A stretch of DNA of 64,000 nt from Tateyamaria omphalii (GTDB lineage: Bacteria > Pseudomonadota > Alphaproteobacteria > Rhodobacterales > Rhodobacteraceae): contig NZ_BMWT01000005.1 of the NCBI RefSeq assembly GCF_014651375.1, positions 310,001-374,000 on the forward strand, written 5' to 3'. Positions 1 through 8,712 of this stretch are shown here, piece by piece. A program made the position numbers and the translations under genes. Within the stretch, counting starts at the first letter, position 1. Each line of letters opens with the position of its first letter. A model generated the notes under the pieces. That model had not been told where the DNA came from and searched no databases. It saw only the letters and a list, made by a program, of their open reading frames with translations.

Positions 1-639
1 TCCGCCGAAGGGTTTGCAGGCGATGTCGGCAGCGAAGAGGGTATCGCGGCCTTGGTCGCTGAAGTGTCCAATCGTACAGACAAGCTGCACATCCTGATGA
101 ACAATTCCGGCGTCACGTGGGGCGCGCCGATGGGGCAGTTTCCACATCAGGCATGGGAAAAGGTCATGAACGTCAATGTGGCGGGCCTGTTTCACCTGAC
201 GCAGAGCCTGTTGCCGATCCTGATCAAGACCGCCACCGCAGATGACCCGGCCCGCGTGGTCAATGTGGGGTCGGTCATGGGGGATGCGCCTTTGGGTGAC
301 GGGGCCTATTCCTACGCTGCGTCCAAGGCGGCGGTCCTGCATATGACCAAGATCATGGCCAAAGAGCTGGCGGGGCATCACGTGACCGTAAACGCGCTCG
401 CACCGGGGCCGTTTGTCAGCAAGATGACGGCCTTCGCGACGGCGGACGAAGGTATGCGCGAAAAGGTCGGTGCCGATGTGCCCTTGGGCCGTGTGGGCCG
501 GGACGAGGATATTGCAGGCTGCATGCAATTCCTGTGCGGGCAGGGCGGTGCCTATCTGACCGGGGCGATCCTGCCGGTGTCCGGCGGCATTCAGGTCATG
601 TCAGGCCCGAACCTGTTCCGCGCGGCTCTGGAGGGATGA
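1..639 (+). CDS. SDR family oxidoreductase, 5'-truncated by window edge
   Basis: The reading frame is open from base 1, so the N-terminus with the TGxxxGxG nucleotide-binding motif lies outside the window. What remains is a classical short-chain dehydrogenase/reductase: NNSG (the NNAG motif), a catalytic serine in VNVGSVMG, the YAASK active site (YxxxK), and the NALAPGPF segment after it. The family is NAD(P)(H)-dependent and oxidises or reduces an alcohol/carbonyl; the substrate cannot be read from the sequence. Its stop overlaps the start of the next SDR (ATGA), so the two are translationally coupled. The thiolase downstream suggests both act on acyl-CoA or related intermediates, which is inference. 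Confidence 0.9.
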   Translation, partial: SAEGFAGDVGSEEGIAALVAEVSNRTDKLHILMNNSGVTWGAPMGQFPHQAWEKVMNVNVAGLFHLTQSLLPILIKTATADDPARVVNVGSVMGDAPLGDGAYSYAASKAAVLHMTKIMAKELAGHHVTVNALAPGPFVSKMTAFATADEGMREKVGADVPLGRVGRDEDIAGCMQFLCGQGGAYLTGAILPVSGGIQVMSGPNLFRAALEG

Positions 640-1520
640 TCCGCTTCGACGATCAGGTCGCGGTTGTGACGGGGGCCGAGGCGGGCCTGGGGCGGTCTCA
701 TGCCTTGGGGTTGGCCGCGCGCGGTGCTCGTGTTGTTGTCAACGATATGGGCGTACCCAGCACGGTGGTTTCGGAAATTGAGGCGGCGGGCGGTCAGGCC
801 GTGGCCGCTCCCGCCGACGTCTCTGATCCCGTTGCTGTCAGGGACATGGTCGCGCAGGTCATGGACCATTGGGGTCGGATCGACATTCTGATCAACAACG
901 CGGGCATCCTGCGCGACAAGACCTTTGCCAAGATGGATATGGATGACTTCGCCAAGGTGATCAATGTGCACTTGATGGGTACTGCGCAGTGCTGTCACGC
1001 CGTTTGGCCGATCATGCGTGCCCAAGGCTATGGTCGGATCGTGCTGACAGCCTCTGGATCGGGGCTTTACGGCAATTTTGGGCAGTCCAACTATGGGGCA
1101 GCCAAGGCTGCGATGGTTGGTTTGATGAATGTGCTGCATCTTGAGGGTGCGCGGGATGACATCCGGGTCAATACATTGGCCCCAACCGCAGCAACAGCGA
1201 TGACCGAAGGTCTGCTGCCACAAGCGGCGCTGGATCTGCTCCAGCCAGAAACAATCACACCGGGTGTACTGCACCTCGTCAGTCAGGACGCGCCAAGTCG
1301 TGCTATCCTGTCAGCTGGCGGTGGCACGTTCGCGATTACACAAATTACAGAAACCCAAGGTGCGTTGATAGAGGGCGAGATTACACCCGAAGCCGTGGCT
1401 GCGGCGTGGTCCAAAATCTCGGACCCAACGGACGCTGAGCCGTTGGAAAACGCTTTTGCACAGACCCGCAAATACGCACTGCGCGCGGCCAAAGCCAAGG
1501 GGGTCAACCTTGACTGGTAG
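636..1520 (+). CDS. SDR family oxidoreductase, multifunctional-enzyme-2-like
   Basis: A 294-aa short-chain dehydrogenase. The start at 636 is chosen because its ATG overlaps the preceding stop; an in-frame alternative further upstream would lie inside the previous gene. Motifs are TGAEAGLG (cofactor binding, near residue 12), NNAG (near residue 87), a serine in TASGSG and YGAAK with Tyr153/Lys157. The protein is longer than a minimal SDR. Its C-terminal extension of about 70 residues resembles the dehydrogenase unit of peroxisomal multifunctional enzyme type 2, which oxidises 3-hydroxyacyl-CoA. A role as 3-hydroxyacyl-CoA dehydrogenase ahead of the thiolase is plausible but unproven. Confidence 0.88.
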   Translation: MIRFDDQVAVVTGAEAGLGRSHALGLAARGARVVVNDMGVPSTVVSEIEAAGGQAVAAPADVSDPVAVRDMVAQVMDHWGRIDILINNAGILRDKTFAKMDMDDFAKVINVHLMGTAQCCHAVWPIMRAQGYGRIVLTASGSGLYGNFGQSNYGAAKAAMVGLMNVLHLEGARDDIRVNTLAPTAATAMTEGLLPQAALDLLQPETITPGVLHLVSQDAPSRAILSAGGGTFAITQITETQGALIEGEITPEAVAAAWSKISDPTDAEPLENAFAQTRKYALRAAKAKGVNLDW

Positions 1521-1560
1521 CGGGCAATGCGCCTTCATCTTGCCAAGTAAACTCCGGGGT

Positions 1561-1577
1561 CCGGGGCAGCGCCCCGG
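1561..1577. repeat. Short intergenic palindrome, copy 1
   Basis: Between the second SDR and the thiolase lies CCGGGGC-AGC-GCCCCGG, a perfect 7-bp stem with a 3-nt loop. A second intergenic element with the same core GGGGCAGCGCCCC and the same loop lies at 6393-6409. The two also share flanking features, including a CTCAA a few bases downstream. No T-run follows it, so it is described as a repeated palindrome rather than a terminator. Confidence 0.5.
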
Positions 1578-1611
1578 TCCACTACTCTCAACCCCAATAA
1601 GGACCAGATAA

Positions 1612-2808
1612 ATGCGCGACGCTGTCATCGTCTCAACCGCTCGTACCCCTATTGGCAAGGCCTACCGCGGGGCATTCAATGCGACGATGCCGCAGGCTTT
1701 GGCGGCACATGCCATCGAACACGCCGTCAATCGGGCCGGTGTTGAAGGCGGCGAAGTGCAGGATGTGATCCTTGGGGCTGCGCTGCAACAAGGGCACACT
1801 GCCAGCAACATAGCACGACAGGCGGCTATTCGGGCCGGGTTGCCCGTGACCGTAGCCGGCATGAGCCTGGATCGGCAATGCGCGTCGGGCATGATGGCGA
1901 TTGCGACAGCTTCCAAACAAGTGGTCCAGGATGGGATGGATGTGGTCATCGGCGGCGGGGTTGAATCCGTGTCCATGGTGCAAACACCCGAAATGCGGGC
2001 GCATGGTGATCCGTGGCTCAAAGAGAAAAAGCCGGAAATCTACATGACCATGTTAGAGACGGCGGAGACTGTAGCTGATCGGTATGGAATTAGCCGCGCG
2101 GCCCAAGATCGTTACGCGGTACAATCCCAAGCTCGTACCGCTGCCGCCCAAGAGGCCGGCAAATTTGCGGACGAGATTGTGCCCATGTCAACGGTGATGA
2201 AGTTTCAGGACAAAGAAACAAAGGCAATCTCGGAGCATGAGGTCACCCTGGAGAAGGACGAGGGCAATCGCCCTGGCACGACGTATGAAAACATTGCCGG
2301 TCTCAAGCCAGTGTTTTCAAATGGCATTCATGTGGAGCAAGGCGAGTACATCACTGCCGGAAACGCATCGCAATTGTCCGATGGTGCGTCTGCGGCTGTC
2401 GTCATGGAAGCGTCACTGGCCGAAAAGAAAGGCCTTGCGCCGCTTGGACGTTGCGTTGGTGTGATGGCAGCAGGTTGCGAACCTGACGAGATGGGTATCG
2501 GCCCTGTTTTTGCCGTGCCACGCCTGCTTGAAGCGCATGGCCTCACGATGGATGACATAGGCCTGTGGGAGCTGAATGAGGCCTTTGCCGTTCAGGTGCT
2601 TTATTGCCGCGATACACTCGGTATCCCGGATGAGTTATTGAACGTGAATGGTGGTGCCATCTCGATCGGGCATCCCTATGGCATGTCGGGTGCCCGGATG
2701 GTCGGTCATGCATTGATCGAAGGTAAGCGGCGCGGCGCCAAGCATGTAGTGTGCACCATGTGCGTCGGTGGCGGCATGGGCGCGGCTGGCCTGTTCGAGG
2801 TGCTTTGA
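1612..2808 (+). CDS. Acetyl-CoA acetyltransferase (thiolase)
   Basis: A 398-aa thiolase of normal family length with all catalytic elements: nucleophilic Cys90 in DRQCASGM, His354 in SIGHPYG, and the second Cys384 in CVGGGMG. It carries out CoA-dependent cleavage of 3-ketoacyl-CoA, or the reverse condensation, in the cytoplasm. AAGGA lies a few bases before the ATG. It follows the two SDRs by about 90 bp and precedes a nitronate monooxygenase-like gene on the same strand. It is therefore probably the last step of a beta-oxidation-like route in this cluster. The chain-length preference (acetoacetyl versus longer) cannot be decided here. Confidence 0.95.
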   Translation: MRDAVIVSTARTPIGKAYRGAFNATMPQALAAHAIEHAVNRAGVEGGEVQDVILGAALQQGHTASNIARQAAIRAGLPVTVAGMSLDRQCASGMMAIATASKQVVQDGMDVVIGGGVESVSMVQTPEMRAHGDPWLKEKKPEIYMTMLETAETVADRYGISRAAQDRYAVQSQARTAAAQEAGKFADEIVPMSTVMKFQDKETKAISEHEVTLEKDEGNRPGTTYENIAGLKPVFSNGIHVEQGEYITAGNASQLSDGASAAVVMEASLAEKKGLAPLGRCVGVMAAGCEPDEMGIGPVFAVPRLLEAHGLTMDDIGLWELNEAFAVQVLYCRDTLGIPDELLNVNGGAISIGHPYGMSGARMVGHALIEGKRRGAKHVVCTMCVGGGMGAAGLFEVL

Positions 2809-2859
2809 GCAACACATCTTTGAGCGGTCGAGAATTTTGGTGAAACAACGGGCTAGGCG

Positions 2860-3870
2860 ATGAATGTACACATGACACGGCAGGACAAATTGCCAGCAGC
2901 ATTGCAGGGCCTGCGCATCCCAATGATCGCAGCCCCTTTGTTCATCATTTCGGTCCCCGAATTGGTGGTCGCCCAATGCAAAGCAGGCATCGTCGGTTCG
3001 TTTCCGGCGCTGAACGCCCGTGAGGACGAGGGCGACCCACCGCTTCTGGACGCGTGGCTGACGCAGATTTCAGAAGAGCTTGACCGTCACAACCAGGCCA
3101 ATCCTGACAGACCCGCAGCCCCCTTTGCTGTCAACCAGATCGTGCACCGGTCGAACGGGAGGCTGGAGCGCGACCTGGAGATATGTGTTCGGCACAAGGT
3201 GCCAATCTGGATCACATCGCTGGGCGCACGGGTTGAAGTGAACGAGGCCGCACATTCCTGCGGGGGTGTTGTTCTGCATGACATCATCAACAACACGTTT
3301 GCCCGCAAGGCGATAGATAAGGGTGCGGATGGTCTGGTCGCCGTCGCGGCGGGGGCAGGCGGGCACGCGGGCCAGCAATCACCCTTTGCTCTGATCCGTG
3401 AAATCCGGGAATGGTTTGATGGTCCAGTTGCTCTTTCTGGCGCCATCGCTACGGGTGAAGCCCTGTTGGCTGCCCGCGCGTTGGGTGCCGATTTCGGCTA
3501 CGTTGGCTCACCTTTCATTGCGACGGACGAAGCCAACGCGGTGCAGGGGTACAAGGACATGATCGTGGACAGTGGCGCAGAGGATATCGTCTATTCCTCA
3601 CTGTTTACAGGTGTGTGGGGCAATTACCTACGCGGTTCGGTCGAGGCGGTTGGTATGGATCCTGACAACTTGCCGACGGCAGATGCGGCATCGATGAACT
3701 TCTCTTCAGGGTCTTCAAAACCCAAGGCGTGGAAGACGATTTGGGGGTCAGGACAGGGGGTGGGGGCTGTGACCTCAATAGGACCGGCAGCCGCAATCGT
3801 CGACAGGATCGCCCGGGAATATGCGGAAGCCGGGGCGCGGTTGGTCGGGGATTTTTCAGGAAAACTGTGA
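2860..3870 (+). CDS. Nitronate monooxygenase / 2-nitropropane dioxygenase family flavoprotein
   Basis: A 336-aa protein of the FMN-dependent nitronate monooxygenase TIM-barrel family. Family landmarks include the N-terminal RIPMIAAPLFIISVPELV, the AVNQIVH strand, and GAGGHAGQQSPF (near residue 165) carrying the His that serves as base in the family. Proven members oxidise nitronates, but many homologues inside acyl-CoA catabolic clusters act as 2-enoyl reductases or have unknown substrates, so the exact reaction is open. A second in-frame ATG lies four codons in (2872). The stop codon overlaps the start of the following phosphotransferase. Confidence 0.85.
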   Translation: MNVHMTRQDKLPAALQGLRIPMIAAPLFIISVPELVVAQCKAGIVGSFPALNAREDEGDPPLLDAWLTQISEELDRHNQANPDRPAAPFAVNQIVHRSNGRLERDLEICVRHKVPIWITSLGARVEVNEAAHSCGGVVLHDIINNTFARKAIDKGADGLVAVAAGAGGHAGQQSPFALIREIREWFDGPVALSGAIATGEALLAARALGADFGYVGSPFIATDEANAVQGYKDMIVDSGAEDIVYSSLFTGVWGNYLRGSVEAVGMDPDNLPTADAASMNFSSGSSKPKAWKTIWGSGQGVGAVTSIGPAAAIVDRIAREYAEAGARLVGDFSGKL

Positions 3871-4898
3871 TGGACACCCAGACGCTTGATACTGCCGCTG
3901 TGGCGGCCTTTCTCAAAGACAGATTGCCGGGGTTCGACAAATCCATCGAGGCGACAAAGTTCGCGGGTGGCCAATCCAACCCGACGTTCCTTTTGCAGAC
4001 ACATGCCAGGAATTATGTTTTGCGGCGCAAACCTCTGGGTCAGCTATTGAAATCGGCCCATGCAGTGGACCGGGAGTTTCGCGTGCAAAAGGCGCTTTAT
4101 GGTTCGGATGTGCCGGTGGCCAAAATGCATGTGCTGTGTCAGGATCCGGCTGTTATCGGATCAGACTTTTACGTGATGGATCAGGTTGTTGGCAGAAATT
4201 TCAATGAACCAACCATGGACGGGGTCGGCAACGAGGATCGATCCGCAATCATCAGCGATATGAACCGGGTCCTGGCCGCATTGCATGACATTGATGTCGA
4301 CGCTGTTGGATTGTCAGATTTCGGCCCGCCCGGGCACTATCTGGAACGGCAGGTCGGACGCTGGACCAAGCAGTACCGCGCCTCTGAAACCCAAAATATT
4401 CCGTCGATGAACAAGTTGATTGAACGGCTTGAGGCAGACATGCCGCCGGATGACGGTCAGCGGACGCTGGTGCATGGCGATTACCGTATCGACAACATGA
4501 TCTTCGAAACCGAGGGCACGCGCTGTCTCGCGGTGCTGGATTGGGAACTCAGCACAATCGGTCATCCGTATGCTGATCTAGCATCTGTTATCATGCAATG
4601 GCAGCTGCCAGCCGGACCACAAGGACGTGGATTAATGGGCGTTGACCGCGCCGGTTTGGGACTGCCTTCGGATGCCGAGTTTGTTGCATCTTATTGTGAG
4701 AGACGTGGGTTGGATCGCGTTGACCGGTTCGGTTTCTTCGTTGCTTTTTGTTTTTTTCGAATGGGTGCAATCATTCAGGGTGTCCTGAAACGGGCGATCG
4801 ATGGAAATGCATCCAATCCGGAACGCGCCATGCAGCTCGGTGCGTTTGTCCCAGTCTTCGCTGACAATGGGTTGCAGGCATTAAATAACGATAAATAA
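3870..4898 (+). CDS. ACAD10/11-type aminoglycoside-phosphotransferase-like kinase
   Basis: A 342-aa kinase-fold protein; the start overlaps the previous stop (TGATG). It has the phosphotransferase catalytic loop HGDYRIDN (near residue 202) and the metal-binding LDWELSTIGHP (near residue 223). N-terminal AGGQSNPTF is the nucleotide-binding loop typical of the branch fused to acyl-CoA dehydrogenases in eukaryotic ACAD10/ACAD11. In those proteins the kinase phosphorylates 4-hydroxyacyl-CoAs before dehydration. Here it stands alone beside a thiolase and SDRs, which supports a role in hydroxyacyl-CoA catabolism, although no acyl-CoA dehydrogenase is in the window. It is not an antibiotic-resistance gene on this evidence. 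Confidence 0.85.
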   Translation: MDTQTLDTAAVAAFLKDRLPGFDKSIEATKFAGGQSNPTFLLQTHARNYVLRRKPLGQLLKSAHAVDREFRVQKALYGSDVPVAKMHVLCQDPAVIGSDFYVMDQVVGRNFNEPTMDGVGNEDRSAIISDMNRVLAALHDIDVDAVGLSDFGPPGHYLERQVGRWTKQYRASETQNIPSMNKLIERLEADMPPDDGQRTLVHGDYRIDNMIFETEGTRCLAVLDWELSTIGHPYADLASVIMQWQLPAGPQGRGLMGVDRAGLGLPSDAEFVASYCERRGLDRVDRFGFFVAFCFFRMGAIIQGVLKRAIDGNASNPERAMQLGAFVPVFADNGLQALNNDK

Positions 4899-4899
4899 C

Positions 4900-4920
4900 A
4901 AAGCATTTCGAGAGTGCTTT
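4900..4920 (+). terminator. Weak hairpin after the phosphotransferase gene
   Basis: AAAGCA and TGCTTT form a 6-bp stem around a 9-nt loop directly after the kinase stop codon, but no good T-run follows. It may separate the catabolic genes from the importer operon. The rest of the 4899-5081 gap shows only the strong ribosome-binding site (AGGGAGGAAT) of the next gene. Confidence 0.3.
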
Positions 4921-5081
4921 AAAGCAATACATTAAATAAAGACCGTGCATTGCAAAGGACCGACGGAATTCAACCTATACGCTTGACTTATCCTGTACCT
5001 GTGCAACGCTGGACCTATCCCACCTCGTAAACTGGCCCGAAAGAGGCCACCGCGGCGGGCCGCATCCTAGGGAGGAATATC

Positions 5082-6323
5082 ATGCGCACTACCACCATGC
5101 TTGGGCTGACCACCGCTCTTACCCTGGCCGCCAGCGCCTTCGCTGCTGGTGCCGATACAATCAAGATTGCCTTCATTGACCCATTGTCTGGTCCCTTTGC
5201 AGGGACGGGTACCAACGGTTTGCATCAGTATGAATTTGCCGCCGAAGAGTTGGTGAACAAGAAGGGCGGCGTTTTAGATGGCGATATGTTCGAGATCGTT
5301 GGCTTTGACAACAAAATCAGTCCTAAGGAATCGCTGATCCAGCTTCAGGTCGCGATCGATCAGGGCATCCGCTACATCGCCCAGGGGAACTCGTCTGGCG
5401 TTGCCAATGCCCTTACCGAAGCAATCAACAAACACAATCGCCGCAATCCGGACGATAGGGTCCTGTTCCTGAACTATTCCGCTGTTGATCCGGCACTAAC
5501 CAATGACAAGTGCAATTTTTGGCACTTCCGCTTTGATGCGAACGCGGACATCAAGATGGATGCTCTGACAGACAGTATCGTCAGCAATGATGCCATCGAA
5601 AAGGTTTACATCATCGGCCAGGACTACAGTTTTGGCAAAGCCGTTGCTGCGGCGGCTGTGAAATACTTGGGCGAAAAGGCACCCGAAATTGAAGTCGTGG
5701 GGAACGAGCTGCATCCCATTGGCAAGGTCAAGGATTTCACACCCTACAGCCGCAAAATCGTTGCCTCGGAGGCGGATGCGGTCATCACGGGCAACTGGGG
5801 TGCTGATATGGTGGGGCTTGGCAAATCCGTACTCGAAAACGGGTTCACCGGACCAATCTACACCTATTACGCAGCTGCTGACGGGATCACGGCGGCCTTC
5901 GGAGACGCCGGCGTCGGAAGCTTGCGGCTTGTGGCCGAGGGGCAATTGAACCCGCCGCCAAACGATCGCGCTTCCGAGTACATTCAGGCGTTCAAGGCAA
6001 AGTATCCAGATGGCAACTTGAGCCAGGCGCGTATCACCAACGTGATTGAGATGCTGGCCAAAGCCATAAACGAAGCCGGCACCGCCGAGGATGTTGTTCC
6101 TGTCGCCTACGCTCTGGCTGGCATGGAGCATGAAAGCCTTTGGGGTGGCAACCTGATGATGCGCGAAAGCGATCATCAGCTGATCCAGAACGTGCACATC
6201 ATGGAGCACACGGATGACGTCGTTCACGATCACGACAATTCGGGCTTCGGTGTGAAAGTGGTCAAGACGGTTGAGATGGCAGCAGCCGACAGCCCCACCA
6301 CGTGTAAAATGCGACGCCCATGA
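5082..6323 (+). CDS. Branched-chain-type ABC transporter substrate-binding protein
   Basis: A 413-aa periplasmic binding protein of the Leu/Ile/Val (Peripla_BP_6) family. It starts with a Sec signal peptide (hydrophobic core LGLTTALTLAASAFAAGA) and continues with TIKIAFIDPLSGPFAGTG, the usual first strand of the family. A strong ribosome-binding site (AGGGAGGAAT) precedes the ATG. It is followed by a terminator-like hairpin and then two permease and two ATPase genes, so it supplies ligand to that importer. The ligand need not be an amino acid: importers of this class beside thiolase/SDR clusters often carry aromatic or lipid-derived acids. That is inference only. Confidence 0.93.
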   Translation: MRTTTMLGLTTALTLAASAFAAGADTIKIAFIDPLSGPFAGTGTNGLHQYEFAAEELVNKKGGVLDGDMFEIVGFDNKISPKESLIQLQVAIDQGIRYIAQGNSSGVANALTEAINKHNRRNPDDRVLFLNYSAVDPALTNDKCNFWHFRFDANADIKMDALTDSIVSNDAIEKVYIIGQDYSFGKAVAAAAVKYLGEKAPEIEVVGNELHPIGKVKDFTPYSRKIVASEADAVITGNWGADMVGLGKSVLENGFTGPIYTYYAAADGITAAFGDAGVGSLRLVAEGQLNPPPNDRASEYIQAFKAKYPDGNLSQARITNVIEMLAKAINEAGTAEDVVPVAYALAGMEHESLWGGNLMMRESDHQLIQNVHIMEHTDDVVHDHDNSGFGVKVVKTVEMAAADSPTTCKMRRP

Positions 6324-6331
6324 GCGCGCCG

Positions 6332-6368
6332 CACAGGGCCGCTGACATTCGGCCCTGTGTTTCTTCTG
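6332..6368 (+). terminator. Intra-operon hairpin after the binding-protein gene
   Basis: CACAGGGCCG (6332-6341) and CGGCCCTGTG (6350-6359) form a perfect 10-bp GC-rich stem with an 8-nt loop, followed at once by TTTCTTCT. It has the form of an intrinsic terminator placed 8 bp after the binding-protein stop and before the permease genes. This would give partial termination and a higher level of binding protein than of membrane components. Confidence 0.75.
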
Positions 6369-6392
6369 GCCAAAAAATACCACGGGGAGTTT

Positions 6393-6409
6393 GAGGGGCA
6401 GCGCCCCTC
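6393..6409. repeat. Short intergenic palindrome, copy 2
   Basis: GAGGGGC-AGC-GCCCCTC is a perfect 7-bp stem with a 3-nt loop, nested inside a wider TTTGAG...CTCAAA pair. The core GGGGCAGCGCCCC is identical to that of the element at 1561-1577. It sits between the terminator-like hairpin and the first permease gene. Confidence 0.5.
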
Positions 6410-6460
6410 ATTCTCAAACAGAAATCGCGTCGCGTAAGCGGCATTGGGATCACGCGTGAT

Positions 6461-7417
6461 ATGGACCTCATCCTCGTCAATTTAATTGATGGACTTGTGA
6501 CCGGCCTGTTGCTTTTCATGTTGTCGGCTGGCCTCACTCTTATTTTCTCCATGATGGGAGTGCTCAACTTCGCGCATGCAAGTTTTTACATGCTCGGCGC
6601 ATATTTTGCCTTTCAGATCAGCCTTTACATGGGCTTTTGGATGGGCTTGCTCATCGCGCCGCTCGTGGTCGGTGTTTTGGGGGCAGGAGTTGAACGATAT
6701 GGTTTGAGGCGCGTGCATCAATACGGCCATGTCCCAGAACTGATTTTCACTTTTGGACTCGCCTTGCTGATCGAGGAAGTCGTCCAGTTCATCTGGGGCA
6801 AGAACCAGATGCCTTATGCGACGCCCGAGGTTCTGCAATTCACGGCCTTCTCAATCGCTGGCAACTCCATCCCCGCCTACAAAATTTTCATGATCTTCAT
6901 CTCGGTCGCGATCTTTGTCGGGTTGCTCTACATCCTGACACGCACGCGGGTGGGTATGATCATTCAAGCGGCTCTCACCTATCCCAAAACGGTCGAAGCC
7001 TTGGGGCACAACGTCCCACTGATATTTATGGGGGTATTCGGTGTCGGAACCGCTTTGGCCGGTGTGGCCGGTGTGATTGCCGGTCCAGTCCTTGGCACGT
7101 TTCCAGGTATGGCGTTCGTACTTGGCTCCATCGTTTTCGTGACGATCGTCATTGGTGGTTTGGGTAGCTTGTGGGGTGCCCTTGTCGCCTCACTGCTTAT
7201 TGGATGGATCACAACATTCTCAAAAGCCTACAATCTGCGGATGGAGGATCTTTTGACGTGGCTGGGCTTCACCAAGCCTGAGCCGATCTGGGATAGTGCA
7301 TGGCGGGATATGTGGTCCATCACCAGTCCCCAAATCGCGGATATCCTGCCCTATATCCTGATGGTTCTGATCCTCATCTTCCGCCCCTATGGACTGTTTG
7401 GAAAGCGTGACGCATGA
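6461..7417 (+). CDS. livH: Branched-chain-type ABC transporter permease (LivH family)
   Basis: A 318-aa inner-membrane permease with multiple hydrophobic segments. It shows the LivH-family start (LVNLIDGLVTGLLLFMLSAG), the FAHASFYMLGAYF segment and the GGLGSLWGALVASLLIG segment near the C-terminus, which forms the contact with the ATPases. It pairs with the LivM-type permease, whose start overlaps its stop (ATGA). The ribosome-binding site is weak. The symbol denotes the family and does not prove leucine transport. Confidence 0.92.
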   Translation: MDLILVNLIDGLVTGLLLFMLSAGLTLIFSMMGVLNFAHASFYMLGAYFAFQISLYMGFWMGLLIAPLVVGVLGAGVERYGLRRVHQYGHVPELIFTFGLALLIEEVVQFIWGKNQMPYATPEVLQFTAFSIAGNSIPAYKIFMIFISVAIFVGLLYILTRTRVGMIIQAALTYPKTVEALGHNVPLIFMGVFGVGTALAGVAGVIAGPVLGTFPGMAFVLGSIVFVTIVIGGLGSLWGALVASLLIGWITTFSKAYNLRMEDLLTWLGFTKPEPIWDSAWRDMWSITSPQIADILPYILMVLILIFRPYGLFGKRDA

Positions 7418-8712
7418 CTGATCAGTCTACCACCGACCCAACCAAGCCCGCGCAGCGTATGCGGGCCGGCTCCATGGCAATCCCGTTGCTGCCGTGGTGT
7501 GTCGCGGCCGTGTTATTGCTGGTTCTGCCGTTCATCTTTACCGCCAATTCCGCGATCACGATCATGAACCAGATGGCTATCACAATCATCTTTGCGCTGG
7601 CTTACAACATGCTTCTTGGGCAGGGTGGGATGTTGTCGTTCGGCCATGCGGTCTATGCGGGTGTCGGCGGGTTTGCCTGTGTTCACATCATGAATATGGA
7701 CGACTTCTTTGCAAGCATTCCTCTGCCGCTCCTGCCCATTTTCGGTGGGTTGATGGGGATGGGTCTTGCCACCATTGTCGGCAGCTTTTCGACGCGCAAA
7801 GCTGGTACAGTGTTTGCTATGATCAGTCTGGGTGTGGGCGAGCTGATTGCCGCCTGTTCAGTCATCATTGTTGCATTCTTTGGCGGGGAAGAGGGGATTT
7901 CGGGTGACCGCACCTATGGAATGCCTTTTTTTGGTGTCGAGTTTCTTCAGCAAATCGAAGTCTATTACCTGATCGCCGTGTGGCTGATGATCTCGGCCGC
8001 GCTGATGTACCTTTATTCGCGGACACCATTGGGACGCATGGCCAATGCTGTCCGGGACAACCCCGAACGCGCCGAATTCCTTGGTTATTCTGCGCGCTGG
8101 GTACGGTTCTATTCCTTCGTGGCTTCAGGGTTCTTTGCTGGGATTGCCGGGGCTTTGTTTGCAATAAACTATGAAATCCTGACCGAAGAGAATCTGAACA
8201 CCACACAATCTGGCATCATTCTTCTGGTGACGTTCCTGGGTGGTGTCGGTTTCTTTTTCGGACCCATCCTGGGAGCCATTGTATTCACGCTAGTGCAAAC
8301 AGTGCTGAGCCTTCAGACCGAGCTTTGGGCTTTTTACCTTGGTATCGTTTTCGTTGTGACAGTCATGTTCTTCCCGGGCGGTCTTGCTGGGATCATCATG
8401 ATGCATGTGCCTGCCATGCGGTTGGGCAAGCTGGGACGATTGGGGGTGCCGTATCTGAAAACCCTTGGCGCAGGAATGATCGGTTGTTTTGGGGCGGCTG
8501 CATTGATCGAGATGACGTTTCATTTCCGGCATGCCAGTACAGGTGATCATGAAATGACGATCTACTGGACGACATTCGACAGCCACACCGTGCTCCCATG
8601 GATCATCGCCATTGCATTTACAGTGTTTGGCTTTGGTGTTGCGCGCCGGACGGCCCCAGACTTGGTTGACGCATGGAATGATGCGAATACGCCAAACGGA
8701 GCGACACAATGA
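7414..8712 (+). CDS. livM: Branched-chain-type ABC transporter permease (LivM family)
   Basis: A 432-aa membrane protein, longer than the roughly 320 residues usual for LivM. The core carries NQMAITIIFALAYNMLLGQGG and SFGHAVYAGVGGF near residues 50-90. The ATPase-contact region lies around ARWVRFYSFVASGFFAGIAG, with GGVGFFFGPILGAIVF after it. A C-terminal extension of about 100 residues adds two more hydrophobic segments (around GMIGCFGAAALIEM and LPWIIAIAFTVFGFGV). It overlaps both the upstream permease and the downstream ATPase gene by 4 bp, showing a single translationally coupled unit. Confidence 0.92.
   Translation: MTDQSTTDPTKPAQRMRAGSMAIPLLPWCVAAVLLLVLPFIFTANSAITIMNQMAITIIFALAYNMLLGQGGMLSFGHAVYAGVGGFACVHIMNMDDFFASIPLPLLPIFGGLMGMGLATIVGSFSTRKAGTVFAMISLGVGELIAACSVIIVAFFGGEEGISGDRTYGMPFFGVEFLQQIEVYYLIAVWLMISAALMYLYSRTPLGRMANAVRDNPERAEFLGYSARWVRFYSFVASGFFAGIAGALFAINYEILTEENLNTTQSGIILLVTFLGGVGFFFGPILGAIVFTLVQTVLSLQTELWAFYLGIVFVVTVMFFPGGLAGIIMMHVPAMRLGKLGRLGVPYLKTLGAGMIGCFGAAALIEMTFHFRHASTGDHEMTIYWTTFDSHTVLPWIIAIAFTVFGFGVARRTAPDLVDAWNDANTPNGATQ

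Noticed and set aside
3870-4898. Aminoglycoside-resistance phosphotransferase
   Set aside because: The sequence features belong to the ACAD10/11-type kinase branch and the gene is coupled to acyl-CoA catabolic genes.
5496-6383. 295-aa minus-strand frame opposite the binding-protein gene
   Set aside because: It mirrors the codons of the well-supported binding protein and has a His/Val-rich composition typical of antisense frames.
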